Assembly (NCBI GenBank): GCA_046760705.1
Contig: JBHIER010000193.1
Coordinates: 1-6,687 of the forward strand
Length of the DNA stretch: 6,687 nt
Direction of reading: 5' to 3'
From: JBHIER01 sp046760705 [NCBI: bacterium]
Lineage (GTDB): Bacteria; JBHIER01; G020348925
Shown here: positions 1-5,534 of the stretch, piece by piece
How the letters are laid out: each line of letters begins with the position of its first letter
Numbering within the stretch: the first letter of the stretch is position 1
Position numbers and translations under genes: made by a program
Notes under the pieces: model-generated
Told to the model about the DNA's origin: nothing
Seen by the model: only the letters and a program-made list of their open reading frames with translations
The model's database searches: none

Positions 1-21
1 CATGTACCGTAACCGATACGG

Positions 22-85
22 GCCCTGTTAGAAATGTCCATTTCAATAAGGTGGATCCCTTCCGAAGATTCCTTTCTAACAGGGC
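22..85. repeat. Perfect 13-bp inverted repeat with 38-nt spacer
   Basis: GCCCTGTTAGAAA (22-34) and its exact complement TTTCTAACAGGGC (73-85) frame 38 nt. A smaller AAGG/CCTT pair (48-51 with 58-61) lies inside. Arms of this length are unlikely by chance at this spacing. Options are terminal repeats of a small insertion or MITE-like element, the end of a larger element, or an RNA hairpin. No flanking target duplication was evident, and the pattern does not match integron attC cores. Confidence 0.7.
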
Positions 86-92
86 GGGTTTC

Positions 93-116
93 GTGACCGT
101 CACCGTCACCCTCACC
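93..116. repeat. Short hexamer tandem repeat, four units near GTCACC
   Basis: The plus strand reads GTGACC, GTCACC, GTCACC, CTCACC in direct succession, a 6-nt period over 24 nt with one mismatch in each outer unit. It lies between the CCCGGG hairpin and the 13-bp inverted repeat. Confidence 0.6.
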
Positions 117-132
117 CCGGGCTTCTCCCGGG
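116..132. repeat. CCCGGG hairpin
   Basis: Two CCCGGG copies (116-121 and 127-132) are separated by CTTCT, giving a 6-bp GC stem with a 5-nt loop in either strand's RNA. No T-run follows on either side, so it is not a typical intrinsic terminator, although it is the most stable hairpin seen after the ATPase genes. Confidence 0.5.
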
Positions 133-231
133 AACGGCAATGGCGGTATACTGGGGGTCCCAATGACAGCAAATGATTGGGCTTCTCTTTCTTAAGAACA
201 CATTTTGGGACGAACATAAAAATACGCCACC

Positions 232-258
232 TTAGTTGCGAACCAGAGCACTAATCAT
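232..258 (-). pseudogene. Possible remnant of the first codons of V/A-ATPase subunit C
   Basis: Directly after the subunit E stop an ATG opens a frame MISALVRN that ends at TAA (234-232). GAAGG lies 7 nt upstream, so it has the place and RBS of a coupled next gene. In Thermus-type operons the gene after E is subunit C (V0D/AC39 family), whose members often begin with a short variable stretch before a Tyr-Ala-rich helix. Eight codons are too few to identify it. It may be a gene start cut off by an insertion, or chance. Confidence 0.25.
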
Positions 259-900
259 CTACGCGCCTTCAAATTCAAAGGGATACAGCACTGGAGATGA
301 AGCTTCTGAAAAGAGGGCTCTGGCCACCTCGGATTCCAACTCCTCTCGCAACGATCCCACAATCAGCTCCAGGGCGCAATTGATCTCCTTTTTGCCTCTG
401 CGCAGCACAAATCCTCCGGCCATGGTTCTGTTCTCCTTGGAGAGAGTCAACTGGCCCTTCAGACCTCTGGCCGAGAGCTCCCTGTTCACCTCCGAGAGCA
501 CCTCGGCCCAGCTCCGCCCCCGGCTCTGGGGGGTCAGGATCACCTCCTCATCGCCTGTTTCAACACTTTCCAGCAGGAGCTTCTTCATCAGAGCCGCGTA
601 CCTGTCCTCATCCAACTCGACTAAAGACTTCAATGCCTGTTGGAAAGCTCGGTCGATGAGCTTCTGCTTCTCCTCCAGAAGTTCCTTCCTCATCTCCGCC
701 TGGGCTCGGGAGATGATTCTTCGCTTCTGTTCCCTCGCCTCTTTGGCACCATCGTCCTGTGCCTTCTGCTCGATCCCAGCGATGGTTTCGGCCGTCTCGG
801 CCCTCAGCGCCTCGATCTTCTGGTCAGTCTCGGCTCCAATCCTCTTCACCTCGGCTTCGGCGTCCGCCATGATCCTCTGGGCGATCCGATCGATGGCCAT
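259..900 (-). CDS. V/A-type ATPase peripheral-stalk subunit E
   Basis: This complete 213-residue protein has the subunit E plan. An N-terminal coiled coil covers about residues 1-95 (AIDRIAQRIMADAEAEVKRI, then Ala/Glu/Lys/Arg-rich heptads with RAQAEMRKELLEEKQKLID). A globular alpha/beta domain follows at about 96-205, with TGDEEVILTPQSR and the typical glycine-rich turn RTMAGGFVLRRGKKEINCAL. In the complex it pairs with the H/G protein and its C-terminal domain caps the catalytic head. The gene starts 5 nt after the K stop, with GAGGG about 9 nt before the ATG. The C-terminus (residues ending FEFEGA) looks complete. The stop TAG directly abuts an ATG at 258, the expected position for subunit C, but that frame closes after eight codons. 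Confidence 0.95.
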   Translation of the reverse strand: MAIDRIAQRIMADAEAEVKRIGAETDQKIEALRAETAETIAGIEQKAQDDGAKEAREQKRRIISRAQAEMRKELLEEKQKLIDRAFQQALKSLVELDEDRYAALMKKLLLESVETGDEEVILTPQSRGRSWAEVLSEVNRELSARGLKGQLTLSKENRTMAGGFVLRRGKKEINCALELIVGSLREELESEVARALFSEASSPVLYPFEFEGA

Positions 901-905
901 ACGCT

Positions 906-1484
906 CTACCCTCGAATCCTGGTCAACAGAATGATGGACATAAGAAACCCGAGAACGGCATAAAACTCAACGAAGACACCCAGGACGAGGGCCTTACCCA
1001 CCTCGTCCGGTTTTTTGACCGTCATCTCGACGCCGGCGGCGCAGACTCTGCCCTGATGGACGGCCGACAGGAAGCCGGCCAAGCCCACAGGTAACGAACT
1101 GAAGAAGAACTGCCATCCCCTTTGGATGGTCAGAGCGGCCGTATCGCCGGTGAAAATACCACTCCACAGCATGATCAAAAAACCGATAACGAACCCATAG
1201 ATGCCCTGGGTTCCGGGTAGAGCCGTCAGCATCAAGTATCTGGCGAAATTGGCCGTGTCCTCACTCATGGCTCCCAGACTGGTCTGGCCGGCATATCCGA
1301 TACCGATGGCCGAGCCGATCCCGGCCAGCCCAACGGCCACCGCCGCCCCGGCAACAGCCAGGGCGACCGGCCCCAAGAGAATCCAACCGGAGGCTTCCGT
1401 CCCCTGGGCCCAGCAGATGGAGGTCCCAAGAGCAACCAAGAAGAATGTTCCGAAGACAGAAACAACCCGGCTCCTCCCTGACAT
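906..1484 (-). CDS. V/A-type ATPase proteolipid subunit K (double-hairpin c-subunit), predicted Na+-binding
   Basis: This 192-residue protein builds the rotor ring. It has two helical hairpins, with membrane helices at about 34-64, 83-110, 126-152 and 163-188. The first hairpin has no acidic ion-binding residue; the single carboxylate is E173 in FVEFYAVLGF, as in 16-kDa V-type proteolipids. Residues equal to the Enterococcus hirae NtpK Na+ ligands (L61, T64, Q65, Q110, E139) are all present as L89, T92, Q93, Q144 and E173, with Y96 matching Y68, so Na+ coupling is predicted. Residues 1-27 (a basic start, then VVSVFGTFFLVALGTSICWA) look like a signal peptide or an extra helix and have no counterpart in the 156-residue NtpK. 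The start has AAGGAG 8 nt upstream, inside the end of the subunit I gene; 12 nt separate the two genes. Confidence 0.96.
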   Translation of the reverse strand: MSGRSRVVSVFGTFFLVALGTSICWAQGTEASGWILLGPVALAVAGAAVAVGLAGIGSAIGIGYAGQTSLGAMSEDTANFARYLMLTALPGTQGIYGFVIGFLIMLWSGIFTGDTAALTIQRGWQFFFSSLPVGLAGFLSAVHQGRVCAAGVEMTVKKPDEVGKALVLGVFVEFYAVLGFLMSIILLTRIRG

Positions 1485-1496
1485 GGCGCACTCCTT

Positions 1497-3494
1497 TTAA
1501 TCCGTTAAAACGATGGTGTGTTCCCTTCTCTCTTTAAACGGTTCGAAGGGTCTTCCACCCCCTTCGTAGAACTTCGAGAAGAACTCGACAAAATGTAACC
1601 TGGCCGTGTGGACGAAGGCCCCCAGAGAGCAGATGAGGAGATAGACGAGGTGGGCGACGGCCACCATAACTGCGGTGACGAGAATCCCGACGTACGGGAT
1701 CTTCAAGGCCATACCCCCTAAGATATCGATCACTCCTGCCACCACGGCCGTGGCCAGCCCCAGAGCCAACAGACGCGAATAGCTGAGGATGTCGCCGAAG
1801 ACACCGATGATTCCGTATACCCCCCCCAACCCCCTTCCGAGACGTCCTAAGATCGTCTTACTTCCTATCCCCTGAAACAGGAATATCCCGGCCGCACCTC
1901 CCAGAAGCGCGTACGGGGCCATCGCCATCAACAACTCAGGAAGAGGGACAATGAATCCGACCATGGAGAGCCCCAACCCAGCGGTGGCCAGAAGCCAGGG
2001 CGTGTTGGTCAGAACCGATTTTGTAATCTCCCCGTTCCTCAAGCCGGCATACAATTTGACTAAAAAGCCCACAAAGACGTGAACCACCCCGCAGAAGAGG
2101 GCCAGGGCAAAAAAGGTCATGGCATTTTCGAGGGGATCAAACAGCTTCAGGAGGTTTGCCCATCTCACGAACAGCCCATCTTGATCCATCTTGCTCAAAT
2201 CGAGGCCGAAATAGCCCCCGGTGATGATCCCGGCCACGATGGTCACCAGGCCGCTCACGAAGAGCAATTGAAAGAGCTTCTTCATGCCGCGACCGGGCCG
2301 AAGCCTCCTCAACCCTATGAAGGAGATGAGGGAAAGCATGAGCCCGTAACCGGCATCAGTGACGCAGAGGGCGAAGAAGAGGGCAAAGAAGGGGCTCAGT
2401 ATTGGGGTGGGATCGGTTTCGGTGTACTTTGGCCTTCCGTACAGGTCGGTCACCATCTCGAACGGTTTGGCCCATCTTCGGTTGTCCAGCTCAACGGGCG
2501 GCACCTCATCCGACAGAGGCTCCACTTCCATCACACTTACCGTGCGGAACTTCGACTCCAGACGATGCTTGACTTTGGTCAAGTTCCTCCTTTTCATCCA
2601 CCCTTCGATCATAAAAGCGGTGCTCGTAAAGGCAAATCGCTCTCGAACCGTCTCTCGGTCCAGCCCATTGGTCAAGTGATCGATGAGGATCAACAGTTTT
2701 GGCCGGTGCTCGGCCAATTGGCCGCCTCTTCGGGCAATCCGTTGGCTCTCCTGCTGAAGGGCCAGAATCTCGCCATCGATACCATCCACAGCCTGGCGAG
2801 CAGTGCCGGTGAAATCGGCAAAGGAGACCTCGGTCACCTCGAAACGCTTCAGCAGATCATCGATCTGGAGATCATCGATCTGCCCATCTGCCTCTTTGAG
2901 AAAAAGGAGGGCAAAATAGACGTTCGTTCGATCTTGATGGACAACTTCGCAGTGAACGTCTGAAGGCACCTCCTGGCTAAACTCTGGAAAGTGTTCGCTG
3001 GGCAGCACCCCGAGGCGAAGGTCGATCTTCTCTGTCGGCTTCAACTCCTGAAGGGGGATCGAGATGGGCGTCCACGGCGCAAGAAACTCCCGTCTGGACC
3101 GGAGTTTTTCCAGACGGACCTTGAGTTCACTCTTCCGCCGGGCAAGGCCGACGCAATCTCGAACCAGTTCAGCGAAGTCAAACTCCTCAGTCACCCACCG
3201 ATATTCCTGAGCCGTGACCTCAACTTTCTCTCCGCCCAGCTTTGACAACGCCCTCCTTGGGGGCAGATGCTCGCCCAAGAATTCTGCTGCCGTCTGCAGC
3301 GCCGAGAGTTCCTCAGACAGCTCCTCAGGGGATTCGAGCGGTGGAGGGAGAAACTCGACCGATTCAGACTCGGGATGGTTCTCCTTGAAATGGCTTATCT
3401 CCAAAAGGCCCAGGGCGTGCATCTCCTCCACCAGAGCCGATCGCTCCGAGAGATGGCACAGGAGGGCGACCTTCGACATGGGAACGACAGCCAT
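1497..3494 (-). CDS. V/A-type ATPase membrane subunit I (a-subunit)
   Basis: This complete 665-residue protein is a subunit I/a homologue of normal bacterial length. Residues 1-350 form the cytoplasmic arm that contacts the peripheral stalks (start MSKVALLCHLSERSALVEEM, then long coiled coils). Residues from about 365 form the membrane half, with about seven to eight helices at roughly 366-394, 407-430, 460-484, 498-516, 522-541, 562-592 and 601-630. The essential arginine of the ion half-channel is R574 in DILSYSRLLALGLA. The conserved end HTARLHFVEFFSKFYEGGG (629-647) followed by PFEPF is intact. With the K ring it forms the ion path across the inner membrane. The start ATG overlaps the previous stop (TAATG); a second ATG five codons on is possible. 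A 15-bp in-frame duplication lies in the arm, encoding QIDDL twice at about residues 205-214. The call is secure; whether the enzyme makes or uses ATP is not shown. Confidence 0.97.
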   Translation of the reverse strand: MAVVPMSKVALLCHLSERSALVEEMHALGLLEISHFKENHPESESVEFLPPPLESPEELSEELSALQTAAEFLGEHLPPRRALSKLGGEKVEVTAQEYRWVTEEFDFAELVRDCVGLARRKSELKVRLEKLRSRREFLAPWTPISIPLQELKPTEKIDLRLGVLPSEHFPEFSQEVPSDVHCEVVHQDRTNVYFALLFLKEADGQIDDLQIDDLLKRFEVTEVSFADFTGTARQAVDGIDGEILALQQESQRIARRGGQLAEHRPKLLILIDHLTNGLDRETVRERFAFTSTAFMIEGWMKRRNLTKVKHRLESKFRTVSVMEVEPLSDEVPPVELDNRRWAKPFEMVTDLYGRPKYTETDPTPILSPFFALFFALCVTDAGYGLMLSLISFIGLRRLRPGRGMKKLFQLLFVSGLVTIVAGIITGGYFGLDLSKMDQDGLFVRWANLLKLFDPLENAMTFFALALFCGVVHVFVGFLVKLYAGLRNGEITKSVLTNTPWLLATAGLGLSMVGFIVPLPELLMAMAPYALLGGAAGIFLFQGIGSKTILGRLGRGLGGVYGIIGVFGDILSYSRLLALGLATAVVAGVIDILGGMALKIPYVGILVTAVMVAVAHLVYLLICSLGAFVHTARLHFVEFFSKFYEGGGRPFEPFKERREHTIVLTD

Positions 3495-3805
3495 TATCCT
3501 ATAATCCTCTCAACGATGAGGGCCACAGCCGCTTTCATATTCTTGCGCCCGCTGTTCCGGATCTCGTCTCTTTTCGTTTGGTGTTGGACTCGGAGGTCTT
3601 TGATCTCCTCTTCGGCCTCTCGGGCGCCATTATCCAGGGCCTCTTTCATCTTCGCCCTGGCCTGTGACCGGGCCCTTTCGATCTCCTCTGCCGCGGCTTT
3701 CTTTGCAGTTGCCACCCTTTCGGCTGCCTGCCTGCGAGCCTCTTCAACCCATCGGACCGCCTCGGCCTCCGTAGCCTTAATCTCTTTGAGAACTTCAAGA
3801 CTCAA
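3494..3805 (-). CDS. V/A-type ATPase peripheral-stalk subunit H/G (AtpH/NtpF family)
   Basis: From the TTG at 3805 this is a 103-residue, almost wholly helical protein, close to the roughly 105 residues usual for archaeal AtpH and bacterial NtpF. It opens SLEVLKEIKATEAEAVRWVE and continues with an Ala/Glu/Arg/Lys-rich coiled coil. A C-terminal VALIVERIIG matches the V(x)xIVxxI ending of the family. It should pair with subunit E to make the peripheral stalk that holds the catalytic head against subunit I. Sequence similarity alone is weak evidence for coiled coils; its position as first gene before I, K and E, as in the Thermus and Enterococcus operons, makes the call. Its stop overlaps the start of subunit I by one base (TAATG), so the two are probably coupled. 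The start is chosen for its Shine-Dalgarno; a longer form from 3844 is possible. Confidence 0.87.
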   Translation of the reverse strand: MSLEVLKEIKATEAEAVRWVEEARRQAAERVATAKKAAAEEIERARSQARAKMKEALDNGAREAEEEIKDLRVQHQTKRDEIRNSGRKNMKAAVALIVERIIG

Positions 3806-3810
3806 CGGGC

Positions 3811-3818
3811 TCCTCCTC
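3811..3818 (-). promoter_or_regulatory. Ribosome binding site that sets the TTG start of subunit H/G
   Basis: The minus strand reads GAGGAGGAGCCCG directly before TTG at 3805. A near-perfect Shine-Dalgarno (GGAGG) thus lies 6 nt from that codon. The upstream TTG at 3844 in the same frame has no comparable site and would add 13 residues (MKKSPLGSLRRSP) not typical of the family. Confidence 0.8.
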
Positions 3819-3824
3819 AGAGAA

Positions 3825-3851
3825 CCGAGGGGACTCTTTTTCAACCCTCGG
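3825..3851 (-). promoter_or_regulatory. Stem-loop just upstream of the ATPase ribosome binding site
   Basis: Perfect 7-bp arms (CCGAGGG and CCCTCGG, 3825-3831 and 3845-3851) enclose a 13-nt A-rich loop on the minus strand. An alternative 5-bp pairing GACTC/GAGTC (3851-3855 with 3832-3836) excludes the first stem, since it shares position 3851 and crosses it. The structure ends 7 nt before the Shine-Dalgarno at 3818-3811. Mutually exclusive stems beside an RBS suggest possible translational or attenuation control, but this is inferred from pairing alone. Confidence 0.4.
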
Positions 3852-3864
3852 AGTCGTCCAACTG

Positions 3865-3912
3865 AGCTGGCCCCTTCGCAGAATCGCCCTCAGAGGCCAA
3901 CTGGGGCCAGCT
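3865..3912. repeat. Perfect 10-bp inverted repeat in the ATPase leader region
   Basis: Arms AGCTGGCCCC (3865-3874) and GGGGCCAGCT (3903-3912) enclose 28 nt. A direct repeat CCAACTG (3858-3864 and 3897-3903) lies beside or overlaps the arms. It sits between the bactofilin stop and the first ATPase gene. No T-run follows on either strand, so it is not a standard terminator. It could be an mRNA structure, an operator, or a small repeat element. Confidence 0.6.
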
Positions 3913-4029
3913 AAGAAGGGGGATGGCGAAAGGCCTGGATTCACATATGACCTTGGAAAACGCCGAACTGCAATGGGGACGGTGGAAAGGGGAAGGGACA
4001 TATCCGGTCACATCATCGGAAATGGAACC

Positions 4030-4494
4030 TCAAAGGGATGGTTTGCTCTGGCTTACCTTCTCCTCCTCCGGAGCCTTCGGGAAGAGTCGTTCTCTCTTAT
4101 CCAGCAACGACTTCTCCTCCCCCATGGAGCAATTCCCATTGAAAACCGCGCCCTCGTGGACAACCAGGCTGCTGGTCTTCAGATCTCCGAGAAGGACGGC
4201 CTTCGATTCCAAAACCGTCTGTTCGGAGGCCATCAGACTGCCGACAATCCGACCGCCCACGGTGGCCTTTTTCACCTGGACATCGGCCTCCACGACGCCG
4301 GTCGGACCGACCACCAAGGTGTCCGAAGAGATGAGTTTCCCCTTAATCGTCCCATCGACGCGGATACCGCTCTCAATCTGAACCGTCCCCTCAAAAACCG
4401 AGCCGCTGCCAATAATTGTGTTGAGCCGACCGCTGTTGTCCTTCTCTTTATCGGACATCTTCCTCTCCTTCCTTTGAAACTGCACCGTCAACAT
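4030..4494 (-). CDS. Bactofilin (polymer-forming cytoskeletal protein)
   Basis: This is a 154-residue bactofilin, or 142 residues from the internal ATG at 4458. The beta-helical bactofilin (DUF583) domain covers about residues 24-122, beginning LNTIIGSGSVFEGTVQI and continuing with repeated short strands such as GIRVDGTIKGKL and VVGPTGVVEADV. Charged, disordered tails flank it. Bactofilins polymerise without nucleotide and act as scaffolds at the inner membrane, here most likely for the M23 enzyme encoded 13 nt upstream. Two starts are plausible. The 4494 ATG follows AGGAAGGAGGAG closely. The 4458 ATG (MSDKEKD) follows GGAAGGAGAGGAAG with better spacing. The longer form adds MLTVQFQRKERK, a short hydrophobic then basic stretch that resembles a membrane-targeting tail. 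The family call is secure; the start is not. Confidence 0.95.
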   Translation of the reverse strand: MLTVQFQRKERKMSDKEKDNSGRLNTIIGSGSVFEGTVQIESGIRVDGTIKGKLISSDTLVVGPTGVVEADVQVKKATVGGRIVGSLMASEQTVLESKAVLLGDLKTSSLVVHEGAVFNGNCSMGEEKSLLDKRERLFPKAPEEEKVSQSKPSL

Positions 4495-4507
4495 TCTCCT
4501 CCTTCCT

Positions 4508-5377
4508 TCACCTCAACAAGTACTCTCTGGGGTTGACAGGGGATCCGTCTTTCCATATTTCGAAATGTAAATGGGGGGCGGAACTCCGCCCAGAACTACC
4601 CACAAGAGCGATCGTCTGCCCTCGCTTCACCCGCTCACCCTGTCTGACCAAAACCCTCGAATTATGGCCGTAGCGAGTGGAGAATGAGAAGTCGTGCCGG
4701 ATCATGACTAAATTGCCCAGATCTTCGGTCCAGCCCACAAAGACGACCACGCCATCGGCTGCAGCTTTGACCGGTGAGTCGGAGGGGGCAGCAATATCGA
4801 TCCCGGTGTGCCGCCTCCCAAAGGGACCCACATTCAAACTGAACTCGGCAGTGACCCAACCCTGAACAGGCCGCAGGCTTGGCATCGTCCGCAGCCATGT
4901 TTGGGACCAGTCGAAGGTCTGAAGGGTATCATCTTCGGTATACCACCTTGCCGGCACGGTGATGGGGGGGTACTCCTCCATCGGTCGTGAGATCTGCTGA
5001 AGATCGTCCCTATCCGAGGCCGCCCTCTCTTCGGGAGCTTGAAGATCAGAGCCGACCCGTATGCCCGCCATCATCCTCAACCGATGGTCGATCTCCTTCA
5101 TCTCGTACAAGGTCTTTTGAAGTCGCATCACCTTTGCGTTTTCACGCCGCAAGAGGCCGTTCTCCCTCTCCAGTCTGGCCGCCCGAAGGGCCACCTGAGC
5201 CACCCTCCAGTAGGTCACCGCCCCAAAGACCACCGCCACCATACAGAGCAGAGCAACCGCAGCGAGGAGCTTGCAAGAGGTGGAACTGAGGCGAAACCCA
5301 AAGGTGCGAGCCTCACCCTCTGGCACAACGAGAACTGAGATATGTTTGCCCTTTCTGAATATATCAAACAATTTCAT
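4508..5377 (-). CDS. Membrane-anchored M23 (LytM-type) zinc endopeptidase
   Basis: This 289-residue protein has a short cytoplasmic start, one membrane segment at about 37-55 (LLAAVALLCMVAVVFGAV), a predicted coiled coil at about 62-100 rich in Arg, Glu and Leu, a linker, and a LytM domain at about 171-289. All catalytic residues are present: H190 and D194 in HTGID, H238 in RYGHN, and H269 and H271 in HLHFE. It is therefore predicted to cut peptidoglycan cross-bridges or stem peptides outside the inner membrane, unlike degenerate EnvC/NlpD-type activators. The next gene encodes a bactofilin; such pairs occur in shape-control systems (for example Helicobacter CcmA with Csd1), which suggests the scaffold localises this enzyme. 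Transcription probably starts at the promoter 5426-5454. No good Shine-Dalgarno precedes the ATG (the bases before it read AGATCTCTCCG), yet no better start is visible. The substrate is unknown. Confidence 0.95.
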   Translation of the reverse strand: MKLFDIFRKGKHISVLVVPEGEARTFGFRLSSTSCKLLAAVALLCMVAVVFGAVTYWRVAQVALRAARLERENGLLRRENAKVMRLQKTLYEMKEIDHRLRMMAGIRVGSDLQAPEERAASDRDDLQQISRPMEEYPPITVPARWYTEDDTLQTFDWSQTWLRTMPSLRPVQGWVTAEFSLNVGPFGRRHTGIDIAAPSDSPVKAAADGVVVFVGWTEDLGNLVMIRHDFSFSTRYGHNSRVLVRQGERVKRGQTIALVGSSGRSSAPHLHFEIWKDGSPVNPREYLLR

Positions 5378-5425
5378 CGGAGAGATCTAAGAGCAACTGT
5401 TACAAAACCCCAAAAGTGGAGACAA

Positions 5426-5454
5426 AATATATGGGCCTTTCTCAAGAAAGTCAA
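5426..5454 (-). promoter_or_regulatory. Sigma70-type promoter for the M23-bactofilin genes
   Basis: On the minus strand a -35 box TTGACT (5454-5449) is followed by a 17-nt spacer and a -10 box TATATT (5431-5426). These match TTGACA/TATAAT at five of six positions each with ideal spacing. Transcription should start near 5419, giving a leader of about 42 nt before the ATG at 5377. This is the only strong promoter seen in the window. Because no terminator was seen after the bactofilin gene, it may also serve the ATPase genes. Confidence 0.75.
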
Positions 5455-5493
5455 CACCTTTTTAACAGCCGTTCTCACCTGTTGCATGCATCA

Positions 5494-5521
5494 GCCACAG
5501 TATCTCTGCGTTCTCTGTGGC
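5494..5521. repeat. Inverted repeat GCCACAG / CTGTGGC behind parB
   Basis: Perfect 7-bp arms at 5494-5500 and 5515-5521 enclose a 14-nt loop, 13 nt after the parB stop. No T-run follows on either strand, so it does not look like an intrinsic terminator. The right part (CTCTGCGTTCTCTGTGGC) resembles, from memory, intergenic repeats seen in many bacterial genomes. This could be a dispersed repeat copy or a weak 3'-end structure for parAB mRNA. Confidence 0.5.
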
Positions 5522-5534
5522 GCATGATTTGGGC

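Larger units (their letters stand above)
1..217 (-). other. Unidentified reading frame running off the left edge, in repeat-rich DNA
   Basis: From ATG at 217 a frame of 72 codons stays open to the window edge. It has a possible RBS (AAGGTGG, 9 nt upstream) and starts MFVPKCVLKKEKPNHLLSL. The product is basic, with a VRVTVTVTK stretch that comes from the hexamer repeat, and the arms of the 13-bp inverted repeat encode parts of it. No family is recognised. The composition and repeats fit the end of a mobile element or repeat better than an ATPase subunit. It could still be a small genuine gene. Confidence 0.2.

Noticed and set aside
22-85. Inverted repeat as an integron attC site
   Set aside because: The arms read GTTAGAA and TTCTAAC in the wrong order and miss the GTTRRRY/RYYYAAC consensus at the last base.
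236-934. 232-codon plus-strand open frame opposite subunit E
   Set aside because: Serine-rich product formed by the complement of the Glu/Lys/Arg-rich coiled-coil codons; no motif and no RBS.
2079-2963. 294-codon plus-strand open frame opposite the subunit I gene
   Set aside because: It is antisense to a secure gene, has a Gln/His/Gly-rich composition unlike a folded protein, no RBS and no recognisable motif.
3926-3980. Promoter for the ATPase genes (TTGCAG, 17 nt, TCATAT on the minus strand)
   Set aside because: Spacing fits, but each box matches the consensus at only three of six positions, which is expected by chance.
3923-4536. Two overlapping plus-strand frames across the leader and bactofilin gene
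   Set aside because: Antisense to the bactofilin gene, no family resemblance, and the minus-strand gene is clearly real.
5464-5483. AACAG/CTGTT hairpin as a terminator for parAB
   Set aside because: Only 5 bp, and it is followed by A residues, not T residues, on the minus strand.
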